DNA of 64,000 nt, from positions 22,046,716-22,110,715 of the forward strand of contig OX336392.1 in NCBI GenBank assembly GCA_946902985.2. The letters run 5' to 3'. The notes under the pieces are model-generated. The model saw only the letters and a list, made by a program, of their open reading frames with translations, was not told where the DNA came from and did not search any database. Of this stretch, positions 53,811-64,000 are shown piece after piece; position 1 is the first letter of the stretch, and every line of letters begins with the position of its first letter. The DNA is from Meconema thalassinum (Eukaryota; Arthropoda; Insecta; Orthoptera; Tettigoniidae). A program made the translations under genes and the position numbers.

Positions 53811-55800
53811 TGATACGTGCAAGTGCACGTCTCTTCGTTTTCAATCATGTATATTCCGGTGCATCATACTTCATGACATTTGAACCGACCGCCTGTTGTC
53901 GTGGTTCCGTTGGTCAACGCGAGATGGCTCCTGCTCTAGGACTTCGGCTTCCTCCAAGTAGTTCCTGCTTATTCACCAATAGAGTACGTTGGTGTTTCCT
54001 TTAAAACTCTACCAATTCGTGACATAAGTGAAAAACAATTATGATTCTACGTCATAAAACAAAGAACGGTGTGTATTCATGATACCGCCAAATTATGAAC
54101 TTATTTATGACATTGTTGTATTGAGGTGTCACTCCGTGATTGGACAATATTATTCACATGTATACAGTTCGAAAATGACACGCAAAAATAATTCTCCGCC
54201 ATTTTGGGAGTCGCTATTAGTGGTCGCGAAGAGAAAGAAGAAGGACTGCTCGTGAAAGGTGTCTCCGCTGATGGGGGGGGGGGCGGTTGCCTCCCCCATC
54301 CTCTTCGAAATATAAATATATTCAAGAGAAGATATGAATGCCATTTCTACTTGGAAATTGCCTGTGGTCTTCAGGTCGTGAATTTCTTCGTTTAGACGTG
54401 TGAAATGTGATTGCATCTCGATGCGTACCTTCGCTTGTGACCTAAACGAAGCATGTGCTGGGCGGTCTTCTTCAGGGCAATCTAGTGCCATATTTTATTT
54501 TATTTAAAACATGTTAGTTTTTTTTTGGTTTTCATTGTGTCTCCACTGAGAAGGATGTAAGGTACGTTTTTTTAAATTTAATTTATCTAATTATTTTATT
54601 TTGGGAGCTCCAAGTTTGGCCGTGTACGAATGTTGATCTTCTGCTGTGTTCTCGCTTGTAGGCCTAAAATTTCTTTTTCGTTTTAATAACGTTTCCTTAT
54701 ATATATTAAGTTTCTTATTTATTTTTTTGTTTACCTTCTGGAGACACATTTATTAGTTTATTTCACGTTTAAATTATTATTTATTTTCGTTTGCCAATCT
54801 TATGATTGATATTGTATTCAAATTAATTTATTCATGATCCGTGCCCTTTACACTTGTAATAGTTGTTAAATGTAATTGTTTTCCGCCGTACATTTCCTTA
54901 CGCTGATGATAAAATTTATTTTATTAATTGTTTGCCGTAATTTCGATCTGGCATGTTTTTGTGTCGCCATGTCTGTTGTTTGCCGTGATGCATTATGGTC
55001 TCGTTGGCAGTCCATTGGCGCGGGTCTAAAAAGCAGACGTGTTGTGAATTAACTTAATCCTTTTTTTTAATGTAATATTGTTAGTGTTAATTTTGTGATT
55101 TTTGGTAAATGTCCTTGTGTTTTTCGCCGGCGTGCATATCATTTATTATTTATTTTCTATCCAATTTAATTTTTTTTAATTAAAATTTAATTTATTTTCT
55201 ATCCTTATTTTTTGGGCATGGCCTCAACATCTGCATGTCGGATCGTGATAGCTTTTCCTTGCAATTTATCAAGCCCTTTCTCATTGTGTTGTACATGTAA
55301 TTTCTATTTTAACCTTTGGGCTGTTTAATATTTTTTTTTTATTTTATTTTAAATTAAGTCTTTCTTCTTCTTGGCTTTGCAAGCAAGCATGTTAGGCGCT
55401 ATCTGGCCTTCTTGGAAATTTGTGTTGGTTGATGCATGTTCAGTTTATGGTGAAGGTGTTATTAAAATTTTTAATATTAAACCTTATATTTTTTTTCCTT
55501 TTTTAATTCTTTTGTTGTGGCATTATTTCACCGACGGAAGTTCCGTTGGTTTTTGGGGGGTGTTTGTACGATAGCCTGTGTGTGTTGTCCCCTTCTCCTT
55601 CTTCCTTCCACCCCTTTTGGAGCTCTTCTGTCGGGACTTGTCTTCTGGAGGTGGTTTTGCTGCGGAAGTGACCCGGACCATCTGAATACAGGTAAGTTGG
55701 CCCATCCACGCTTCCCGTTCTCGTCTCATTCTGGTAAGCAAAGCGTTGGTTATCGAGTTACCAACGTGCTGCTGGCCAGTGCCGTTGAGGTGGGGTTGCA
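53811..55800 (+). repeat. 3' LTR of the LARD-like element
   Basis: Matches 48718-50708 with few differences (for example ACTAGGACTT-type change near 53937, GATCGTGATAGC against GATCGTTATTGC near 55245, homopolymer lengths). The splice donor is repeated at 55690-55695. Confidence 0.9.
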
Positions 55801-55965
55801 ATTATTATTAAGGTATTTTTCTGGAGCGTTTTTTTTATAAGATTATAAGTATACAGATAGGTTTTCAATGTTATAGAAAATACTATCAAGCGAATTATTA
55901 CGAACAACATTATCGTGGAAAATTACATGATTACGGAATTTTTACGGATTTTTGTCAGATAGAGT

Positions 55966-56304
55966 TTGTTGAGAGAGATGAGTCACTGGGAATTCGGCTA
56001 CAGGCTTATTCTTGTCGAGAAGCGTGACGCAAGCGGGGTTGCTGCTTCAAGAAAAGGCGAAATGGCCTGGACCGGTAATCGACATCATCGTCGCGCCGAG
56101 TGTAATGACCCTGAGGTGGGGAGTATCGCGTGGTGGCTCAGCCAATCACAGGAGACCGGGCGACTTGAAGACGGCTACAGAGAGGGGATGCGACGAGTGC
56201 ATATATGCTTTGCGCGCCGAGGAGGCAGGGCGACAATCTTTGTAAAACTTGACCGTTGTGGTTGCACGTGTGGTGGGTTCCGATGTGATCGGACCATAAA
56301 TTAA
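55966..56304 (+). CDS. 112-codon GC-rich frame, doubtful
   Basis: A GC- and CpG-richer island in AT-rich surroundings, with an open frame from ATG at 55966 containing WWLSQSQETGRLEDGYREG. Overlapping frames on both strands are also open, as expected of GC-rich DNA. No family recognised. It could be a promoter-proximal exon or chance. Confidence 0.2.
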   Translation: MLREMSHWEFGYRLILVEKRDASGVAASRKGEMAWTGNRHHRRAECNDPEVGSIAWWLSQSQETGRLEDGYREGMRRVHICFARRGGRATIFVKLDRCGCTCGGFRCDRTIN

Positions 56305-56359
56305 CATATCTACAAGTATCTCTTCAACTGACGAAGAAGATGACGACGTCCAGTAGGCT

Positions 56360-56928
56360 ATGGGAAGCTCTTCAACATCCAGTACGAGGGAAATGCTACG
56401 GCAATTTCCAGCGGTAAGCGCGAATGACTCTGAATTACATAATCTCTCGTTTCTTTGTTTCATATTCAGTATTTCAGTAACTTCATAGCTTGGGAATAAT
56501 AGTAAAATCAGTAATTCATCCGACTCCGTTTTCACGTAATTCTCTAGCGGTAATATCCAAATCGCAACGCTCCAATTTTAAATTTTAAATATATTATTAT
56601 TATTATTATTAATTTTGCCATACGTGTTTTATATAATAAATTCATTTCTTTTAACCATGCAATCTTTGCTTTCAGTAGGTAGCATTAGATATAGACCAAA
56701 TTCCTTCTCCTGATACAATTGTTAGTTGGGTTAATGATCAAATCATACCACGATCTGAGTGAAAAGATTCTTGAAGGTGTTCTGCCAGAGCTAGGTGTTG
56801 TTAAATATAAATTTAGGTTTCAACATAGCGTTGAGGTCTTGGCGCCCATTAATACAACATATCTTAGTCAGAGTAAATATTTCAAAGTGCAAGTGAGGGC
56901 TAGTAAAACCGTTACACTTGTCACCTAA
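56360..56928 (+). other. Candidate spliced exons, doubtful
   Basis: An ATG at about 56360 opens MGSSSTSSTREMLRQFPA, then a donor AGCG/GTAAGC near 56414. An acceptor TTTGCTTTCAG near 56675 precedes VALDIDQIPSPDTIVSWVND, which stops soon after. A second frame 56719-56928 reads EKILEGVLPELGVVKYKFRF. Splice signals are plausible but the product is unrecognised. The rest of 56305-56967 is AT-rich with an (ATT)n run. Confidence 0.2.
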
Positions 56929-57539
56929 CAGTGAGGCCAAAAGAAACCGTTTCACTGTAAATATGTATATAGGGTAAAGTTAAGTAACTCCGTGATACTA
57001 AGCTCTTTTTTGTTACTATTTCTGAAATTTTAGATATCAGTTATTTGGTTCATTTCATGTTAAATAGGAATACCCTTCGGAACATTTCTGGCATATATCT
57101 TACAAATATTCATTAGTTATTTCAAGATATTATCCAACAAAATCCGGTAGTAGAAATAGGTAACGCCGTGATATTCAAGTTACTCTGTGATAGTGTTCAA
57201 GTTACTCCGTGATAGCACGGTGTTCACCATTCAGTGTACTTCTTAATCGTGAAAACGAATGTTTAATGTAATAAAAGTGTTCAAATCGTATGTAGACTAT
57301 AAGTTTCTATTACCCCATATTGCTCATATCGAAACATTTCACTACACATTTTTTAAAATAAAAAAACAAAAAAACAACAACATTCTATTAACAAGAAGTT
57401 CCGTGACGAACTAAAGAGCCTACTTTTCTCGAAATGTAAGATTCATTCCAATGATTAATCTATATGGACCAAGTTAGAATAATGACAAAATTGAGTTGGT
57501 AATAACGAAATTTCTTATTAGTTAGAAATATAACTATCA

Positions 57540-58680
57540 TAATGTAGCCTAATAGAGCACTACGGTAGGCAGCCCTGGTGACTGAATATATTCTTAGTTC
57601 CATCTCGTAAGGCCTACAGAATACAAAATTTGGCTGAAGTCCAATGGATAGCATGGACGTTACATACAGTTAAACATTGGATTTAACAGCGCCCGTAAAA
57701 TCATGTTGGCAACAATGTCATGCATGAATTGGTCAGAAATAATCTAAACTATTATGATCTATTGTTGTGCCAATTTTGGATAAAATACATTTATTTGTAT
57801 AGAAGTTACATGTATTTTAAAATTGGACCAATTAGCAGGCTTAGAATCATGTTGGAAGCACTGACGTATATTAATTACTCCAAATTAATCTAGAATGTAA
57901 GGTACTATTCATGAGCAAAGTTTAGTGCTGTTGGCTTGAATACTTCCTGATATACTGATATTAGGGTAATAAAATAGAGACAGCATTTATTAACAGTTGG
58001 CAGCCCTGGTTGTTCTTAAGATTACGCATAGACATATCTGTTATAGTACACATAGCACATATGAAATTTGGTTGAAATCCAATTGATAGTATAGAAGTTG
58101 CATGTATTTACAATTGGTCCTATCAGCAGGCTTAGAATCATGTTGGTAGTACTGAGGTCCATTACTCCAAATTAATCTAGAATGTCGGGTACTATACGTG
58201 TGCATAGTTTAAAGCTGTCGGCTTGCATACTTTCTGATATATGGGTATTTGCATAAAGTAAATTGAGAGCATTTATTAACAGTTGGCAGCCCTGGTGGCT
58301 CTTAAGAATACGCTCAGTCATATCTGTTTATGTACACATAGCACATACGAAATTTGGTTGAAATCCAATTGATAGTGTAGAAGTTATATGCATTTAAAAT
58401 TGAACCTATCAGCATGCTTGTAATCATTTTGGCAACACTGCCATGTATGACCTCCTGGAAATTAAACTGCAATATTATTATCTATACGTGTACCAATTTT
58501 GAAATAGCTCCCATTCATACCTTCCAAGATATCGAACCTGGACCTCAAATTTCAATTGCGATTTTTCAGCAGTTGGTAGCACTGACATCATTTCCAAATA
58601 TGGCCGTGAGATATTCAGGTATAGATCTTTACTCCTACCAAATTTTGTTTCGATTTCTGCAGCCGTTTAGGAGTTGATAG
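57540..58680 (+). repeat. ~300-bp degenerate tandem repeat
   Basis: Blocks GGCAGCCCTGGT (57570, 58000, 58287), GAAATTTGGTTGAAATCCAAT (58060, 58349 and a variant at 57630) and TTAGAATCATGTTGG (57843, 58132) recur with a ~290-bp period. Non-coding, inside the TIR element. Confidence 0.75.
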
Positions 58681-58775
58681 GGGGGGGACACACACACACA
58701 CACACACACACACAGCCAGACAGACAGCCAGCCAGACAGAGAGAAGGACAGACAGACAGACAGACACACATTTGC
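58680..58775 (+). repeat. G run, (AC)n and (CAGA)n microsatellites
   Basis: Consecutive G8, (AC)n and CAGACAGA runs. Confidence 0.9.
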
Positions 58776-59640
58776 CCGATCTCATAAGTCTACTTTTTCC
58801 TCATTTTTGCAAAATGTGGAAAGTAGGCTAAAAATATTCCATGAAACATATATTAAGTCATCTTAGTCACTAACAGATTCCTCACACCTATCGCATATTA
58901 AATAGACATTATAGGTACCAGACATTACAAAACTGATAATCAATCCATTCGGCTCCATTCTTTCTCTTGGTGTCATCCGCCAGGGGAGCCACCTCACACA
59001 CCACAACCATCATCGTCATTGTTCTGGGGTCTGGAATTAGGCCAAGACCGATCTATTGTGTCTATCTTGACACACTATCTTCACTTCAAATTCAGGTGAC
59101 ACATCGAATGGCTTTTCAATTTTTGCAATGGTTGCGCTCCCTGGACCGGCTGAATATGTTGTGCAATAATCCTTTAGTGTACTCCACGGGTTATTAAAAC
59201 GTCTATTGGCCTTGAATACTGATCATCCTTCTTTCTTCACCGAATTCAATGCTTCTTTAAGTGTTTGAGCTGCGTAGGAGCGAGCCTCTTTATTCCGTTT
59301 TGGCGCCATTTTAGCGTCCACCCTAAGAAAAACGTACTTATTGCTAAGCTCACACACCTTGCATACGTAACACTACATGTATGTAAGTTTTATATGCGAA
59401 TGGTCTGCATCTTACCTCTGACTGGTGTTAAAATGAAACTTATACAATGAAACAGCCGTTTATAAGAAATTAAAATCTTCGCCACAGATTTCACTGGATG
59501 TGGATCACTTGTTGAAATGTCAACTCTCTGCTAATATATTTTTAAACCTCATTGAGTTGGTCAAAGATAGAACGCAAGGGCTTCCTGGATTCCTGGTGTC
59601 TACTGCCATCTGAGGGTAAAAACTTAGAACTTTCGGAATT
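58776..59640. other. No gene seen
   Basis: Inner right part of the TIR element. The short open frames here carry no motif. Confidence 0.4.
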
Positions 59641-59719
59641 GAACCTACGTAGTGATAGAGGAAATACGCTTTATCACGGCGTTACTTGATATCACGGAGT
59701 AACTTGACTCTACCCTATA

Positions 59720-60157
59720 CATTTTACTGATAATGTTTGCATAAGCCATACCCAAAATAAATAAATACAATAACAAAGGTTATCAGACAAATCGTGCACA
59801 CATCCAAGTGCACCGAACGGAATTACCACGAATTTGCAAACACCTAAATTATTCATAAAAGGAAATGAATCCTCTTTTCCGCTCTTAACCCTATTTGGAC
59901 GCCAAGGAATTTTAATTTGAAGGAAAGGGGGAGAGGGGGCGCAAACTCCCCATCCTGCTCTTCTTGGCTACACCGCTGGAACATCGCAGGGGTGACTTAG
60001 AAGTAAGCTCGGCTCCATCTCCATCGTAACACCACGACGCGATGGGGAACTGCAGCAAGTCCGGAGAACGGAGGGTCGAATCCCGGAGCTGATCGGCTCT
60101 TCTGAATGTGGTTTTCCTCCGGGATTTTCTACACTCCCTTCTCGAAAATCCTGGATA
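59720..60157. other. Repeat debris, no gene
   Basis: 59778-59815 matches the short repeat of 30386 and 32611. About 60070-60140 is a plus-strand SINE piece (GGGTCGAATCCCGG, GTGGTTTTCCTCCGG). Nothing coding. Confidence 0.5.
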
Positions 60158-61458
60158 CAGTCAAACATGGATAACTCGAATCTCAAGGGACCGAAAATAA
60201 CTTCGAGTTATCCAAGGGTAGGGTGTATAATGGAAAACGACCTTTAAAACATCAAATTCTTTTATTTTATGCTTTTTAATGACATTTTAAATGAAATTAG
60301 AGTAGTCTACCTTTTTTTAAGAAAAAATACTGTACTTGAAATGAACTAAAAATTAACGAAACCAGTCTTAAATACTCTAATCAAAAAAATTACAGTCAGT
60401 CTGAATGACTAGACCTTATATTATTTCAAATGACGCATGCTACAAATACTACACATGTTAGAAAGGCTCAGGAGGGCTTCTCGCTTCGCTCGAAACCCCA
60501 GGACTCCTTCAACAGACTCCATTACCCATTAACTTAGGCTTCCCGTGCGGGCACCTTTTTAAGGGTCACCCTGTATTTGAGTCTGACATCTTTACAACTC
60601 TGTATGAGTCACCCATTATTTGAATCTGATATCTTGCAAACCTCTTTAAGGGTCCTGTATTTGAATTGAATCTAACATACCGTACACCTCGTTAAGTGTC
60701 ACCATGTAATTTGCTCTGACATCCTGCACACCTCTTTAGGAGGCACCCTGTATTCTTATATGGCATCTTGTATATCTCTTTAGAAGTCACCCAGTATTCT
60801 TGTGTTCGCTTCGCTCAAAGCCCCAGGTCGCTCGACGCCGCAGGACTCTTTCAACAGACTCCAATAACCATTAGCTTCTGCTTCCCGCGTGGCTGCATGA
60901 CGTCACGCACTCGCTTCCCTCGCGGCTGCATGACGTCACTTCCGTCTCCGTCTCCGTAACGCACAACGTTGGACCCAAGCATAACGACGAAGTCGACAAG
61001 ATGATTTGAAATGATAAAAACAAAAGATAGGTTTTTGGTTTCAGCTGATAAATAAATCCGGCTCACTTGCTGTTAAGACACGATGCTACCGGCTCGAGGA
61101 CTCGCCGCACTCTGACGAAGCAGGGGAGGGGTGGAAGAAACTCTATCCGAACTTTGCCGATCGTCCACGAACACCGAAATTGACCTACGAAGTCTGCTTC
61201 CCTTACGGGGGAAGCGATAAAGCGAGAGAGAGAAAGAGAAATGCGCTTACTGACCTTGAGCGGAACCAAAAATCAAACTGGGACTGGGCTTGAAACTGAC
61301 AAAACCTGTTTCAGCCAAACAAATCTTTATGACTTCCGGAACCAAAACTTTGAGTTATTCAAAAAAAATTCAAGTTATCCACGATTTTTTTTTGCATTGT
61401 CAGTATAGGAAATTCAAGGGACCGGAGAAAAACTTCGAGTTCTCCAAGTTCGACTGTA
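60156..61458. mobile_element. pogo/Tigger-type non-autonomous element with TA target site
   Basis: TIRs CAGTCAAACATGGATAACTC (60158) and CAGTCGAACTTGGAGAACTC (reverse, from 61456), each with TA outside, as in pogo/Tigger elements. 1,299 bp, no transposase. The interior holds a tandem repeat and two related GC-richer blocks (TTCGCTCGAAACCCCAGGA and TTCGCTCAAAGCCCCAGG). Confidence 0.75.
60553..60800 (+). repeat. ~50-bp tandem repeat inside the pogo-type element
   Basis: About five units of CCTCTTTAAGGGTCACCCTG-like text followed by TATTTGAATCTGACATCTT. Irregular spacing of 45-55 bp. Confidence 0.7.
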
Positions 61459-61547
61459 GTTTCTTATTTGGGGCACCTACTCCATTCCCGACCGTAATAA
61501 TTACAGTCACACATATTGGAGTATGTTGTTTGACATACCGTATTGAA

Positions 61548-61757
61548 GCGACTTCGGTGGCGTAGTTGATAGCATGCTGAGCTCCTATGCCCAAGATCAC
61601 GGGTTCAAACCCGGCCGAAGTCGTCGGATTTTTTTAAGAGCGTTAAAAATCCCTGAGTATGCCTTCCTTCTGAGGGGAAGTAAAGCCGCTGTCCCATGTC
61701 ATAGAATTTTAACATGAAAAAGAACCTTCCACTAACTACAACTGTGGAAGCTAAGAT
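61548..61757 (+). mobile_element. tRNA-derived SINE, second family, 3'-truncated
   Basis: Head GCGACTTCGGTGGCGTAGTTG, B box ACGGGTTCAAACCCGG, body to GAACCTTCCACTAACTAC, ending near 61757. Confidence 0.8.
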
Positions 61758-61854
61758 TTGTATTATTATTTAGGCTATCACTCGTGATACGAGTATGATT
61801 GTCTTCCAAGTTACATTTATGTAAATCTTCGCTGTAATCCAACATTAGGCCTAA

Positions 61855-64000
61855 TCATATTGCGTGAGTTCTTTGGTGACTGTACAGTCCGATCCGAGAA
61901 CCACAGACTCTTCCACAATATTGGCACACAAGGTCTTGAGCAGCCAATGGATCTTGGGGGTTGATCATTCTGCGAATCATGCGCTCTTTCCTGGCATTTC
62001 TTTTTTCAGCCAGAAGCCTTCTTCTCTCTTGTTCGAAGTACAAGTGGCCTTGATGGACGTTGCGGCGCCACTCTGATTGGTCGGATGCGACAGCCTCCCA
62101 GTTACCTGTATCAATTTGACATTTCTTCAAGTTGGTCTTCAGAACATCTTTGTAGCGTTTTTGTTGCCCACCCTGCTTTCTCTGACCGACATTCAGCTGG
62201 CAATATAAGATTTGTTTTGGGAGGCGGGACTCAGGCATGCGAACTACATGTCCTGTCCATCGAAGTTGGTGTTTTATAATGAGAGCCTCTATACTAATAG
62301 TGCTAGCTTCCTCTAAAACACTTGTGTTAGTGCGCCGGTCTTGCCATTTAATACCAAGAATTCTCCTAAGGCATCGTTGATGGTATTTTTATAAAGATAC
62401 GAGGTGCCTTCTGTAAGTAACCCAGGTTTCGCAGCCATAAAGCAGAGTGGGAACTACAACAGCTTGATAAACGTATAATTTTGTTAGAATGCTAATGTCG
62501 TGGTTGTCAAACACGCGAACGAGCAAACGACCAAAGGCTGCACTGGCACATTGGAGGCGGTGTTGAATCTCAGCGTCAATGTTCGCATTTGTTGATAGGT
62601 GACTACCCAAATAGGGAAAATGATCAATATTCTTTAGTTTATGTCCATCAATCATGATAGCAGGAGCAGTAGCCCTGTCATGTGATGTAGGCTGATGGAG
62701 AATCTGTGTTTTATTGGTGTTTATGTCCAGACCAATGCTTCTGTATGCCTCATTGAACACATTCAGGGTGGTTTGAAGATCTTCATCTGAATTTGCTAAG
62801 ATGACATTGTCATCAGCATACTGGAGATCAAGAACGGATGTAGCTGACACTTTAGTTTTTGCACGTAATCTGTTGAGATTGAATAAACCTCCATCTGTCC
62901 TGGATATAATTTCTACACGCTTTGGAATCTTTTCTTGGACCAAATTTAGTACAACACTAACATATATTGAAAAGAGTGTGGGGGCAATCACACATCCCTG
63001 TTTGACACCCGTTGTAATCTTAAATGGCTCTCCAGGGCCATTGCTGTTAAGGATCGTGCCATTCATATCATCATGTAGTAATCGAAGAATTTGAATGAAT
63101 TTTGGGGGTCAGCCAAGTGTGGCAAGAATCCTCCATAGCATTTCTCGATTGACCGAATCAAATGCTTTAACAATATCTATGAAAGCCATATATAGAGGGC
63201 GTCCTTGTTCTCTGGATTTCTCCTGCATCTGCCTAGCACAGAAGATCATATCAGTTGTGCTTCGATTAGGTCGAAAGCCACACTGAGTTTCAGGCAGTAT
63301 TTCTTCGGCCAAAGGCTTCAAACGGTTGGATAAGACGTTGGCCAGGATTTTACCAGCAACAGAAAGCAACGATATACCTCGATAATTACCACATTGTGTC
63401 CTATCACCTTTCTTAAAGATGGTTATTATCAAGGCATCCCTTAGGTCTTTAGGTATGGTAATGGTAGTCCATATTTTAAGTATGAGTTGGTGTATGTGAT
63501 GAACTAGAGTAGTATTCCATACTTTAAAGAGCTCAGCAGGAATCCCATCCATGCCTGATGCTTTATTGTTTTTGAGCTGATTGATGGCAGATTCAATTTC
63601 TGATAGAGGCGGAGGATCATCAAGGTGGTCTTTAGGAGGTCTCTGATGAAGTCTCCCAGACAACACAATCCTGCTCCCGTCACAACTCCCCGATCGCCGC
63701 AGGACTTGTGATTAATTGGCGAATAGATTTTGTATCCTTCCTTCGTTGTTTAGAAGACACCTGTGTGTCCCTGTTGAGTAGCTCTTCAAAATGTTCTTTC
63801 CAACGGGAATTAATGGAGTTTGTGTCTCTAAGAAGTTCCGTGCCATCTTTAGACTGCAGAGGATTCAAACCATGATAATGTGGCCCATATATAGTTCTTG
63901 TTGCTTTGAAGAAAGCATGAGTATTATTCGTTTCGGCTAGATGCTGCATTTCACGGGATTTGGAGATCCACCATTGATTTTTCAAGACCCGAGTTTTCCT
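61855..64000 (-). pseudogene. LINE ORF2, broken, runs off the window
   Basis: Non-LTR retrotransposon reverse transcriptase read right to left. 63680-63985 is the region before RT (WRxHFEELLNRD). 63109-63666 holds the RT fingers and palm start (NNKASGMDGIPAELF, GNYRGISLL, QCGFRPNRSTTD, FIDIVKAFDSV). 62389-63066 carries GVKQGCVIAPTLFS and YADD. 61855-62238 and the stretch just above it carry RWTGHVVRMPESRLPKQ and a C-terminal C2H2-type finger (CQYCGRVCGSRIGLYSHQRTH). Stops and frameshifts separate the four frames. The endonuclease lies beyond 64000 if it exists. Bases 61758-61854 are its probable 3' UTR. Confidence 0.85.

Larger units (their letters stand above)
48718..55800 (+). mobile_element. 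Non-coding LTR element (LARD-like), complete
   Basis: Two direct repeats of 1991 and 1990 bp begin TGATACGTGC and end GGGGTTGCA, bounded by ATTAT on both sides (48713-48717, 55801-55805). A primer-binding site follows the first LTR and a polypurine tract precedes the second. The 3.1-kb interior has no gag or pol. It therefore depends on proteins from another element. The LTRs differ by only a handful of bases, so insertion is recent. Strand is set by PBS and PPT. Confidence 0.9.
56968..59719. mobile_element. TIR element, ~2.75 kb, non-autonomous
   Basis: 28-bp imperfect terminal inverted repeats start TAGGGTAAAGTTAAG at 56970 and TAGGGTAGAGTCAAG (reverse strand) at 59717. They share CTCCGTGATA and match at 25 of 28. 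TA flanks both ends. The subterminal motif AGTTACTCYGTGATA recurs at 57178 and 57202, and in inverted form near 59675. No transposase frame. The superfamily is not firmly assigned; a TA flank suggests Tc1/mariner-like mobilisation. Confidence 0.6.

Noticed and set aside
49124..54491. Minus-strand frame starting MALDCPEEDRPAH in both LTRs
   Set aside because: Recurrence reflects LTR duplication, not selection; no splice or promoter context and frame length differs between the LTRs.
21051..61757. tRNA genes at the A/B-box sites
   Set aside because: No full cloverleaf; sequences continue into shared SINE bodies and tails.

Overview
This window looks like repeat-dense insect genomic DNA. The evidence is short (TTAGG)n-type runs, several families of tRNA-derived SINEs with A/B boxes, Ty3-type LTR elements, several degraded LINEs, Tigger/pogo DNA elements and many AT-rich microsatellites. 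A polyneopteran-type insect is my guess, but nothing here proves it. I find no host gene I can name with confidence. Almost every supported feature is a mobile element or belongs to one.

Layout. 1-2131 is unannotated AT-rich DNA. 2132-21050 is a tandem pair of nearly identical Ty3-type retrotransposons on the minus strand. They share one middle LTR, and the left copy is cut off inside pol. 21051-33475 is a patchwork of tRNA-derived SINEs, three LINE fragments, a Tigger transposase remnant and a 725-bp retroposed insert. 33618-47689 is the most unusual object, described below. 47810-48566 holds SINE and LINE debris. 48718-55800 is a complete non-coding LTR element (LARD-like) with 1.99-kb LTRs, an initiator-Met-type primer site, a polypurine tract and a 5-bp target duplication. 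55966-56930 contains weak candidate exons. 56970-59717 is a TIR element carrying a ~300-bp tandem repeat. 60158-61456 is a pogo/Tigger-type non-autonomous element. 61855-64000 is a broken LINE that runs out of the window.

The standout is 33618-47689: 14,072 bp that form one near-perfect palindrome. Its arms are 7,083 and 6,955 bp around a 34-bp centre. The outer ends read AGT...ACT, and a 6-bp direct repeat (TCCAAG) flanks it exactly. A 6-bp duplication with AG-type termini is the signature of Polinton/Maverick-type integrase elements. Each arm carries the same five genes: a three-exon 71-codon gene, an IAP (two BIR domains plus RING), a 93-residue protein with an OB-like look, and, in the opposite direction, two FLYWCH-finger proteins. 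No polymerase, integrase, ATPase or capsid gene is present. The two IAP copies are each broken by a different homopolymer indel, while the two smallest genes stay open in both arms. The element landed between two codons of a reading frame that is open across the reconstructed empty site.

Limits: calls come from reading the sequence by eye. Family names rest on motif recognition, and percentages or ages are not computed.
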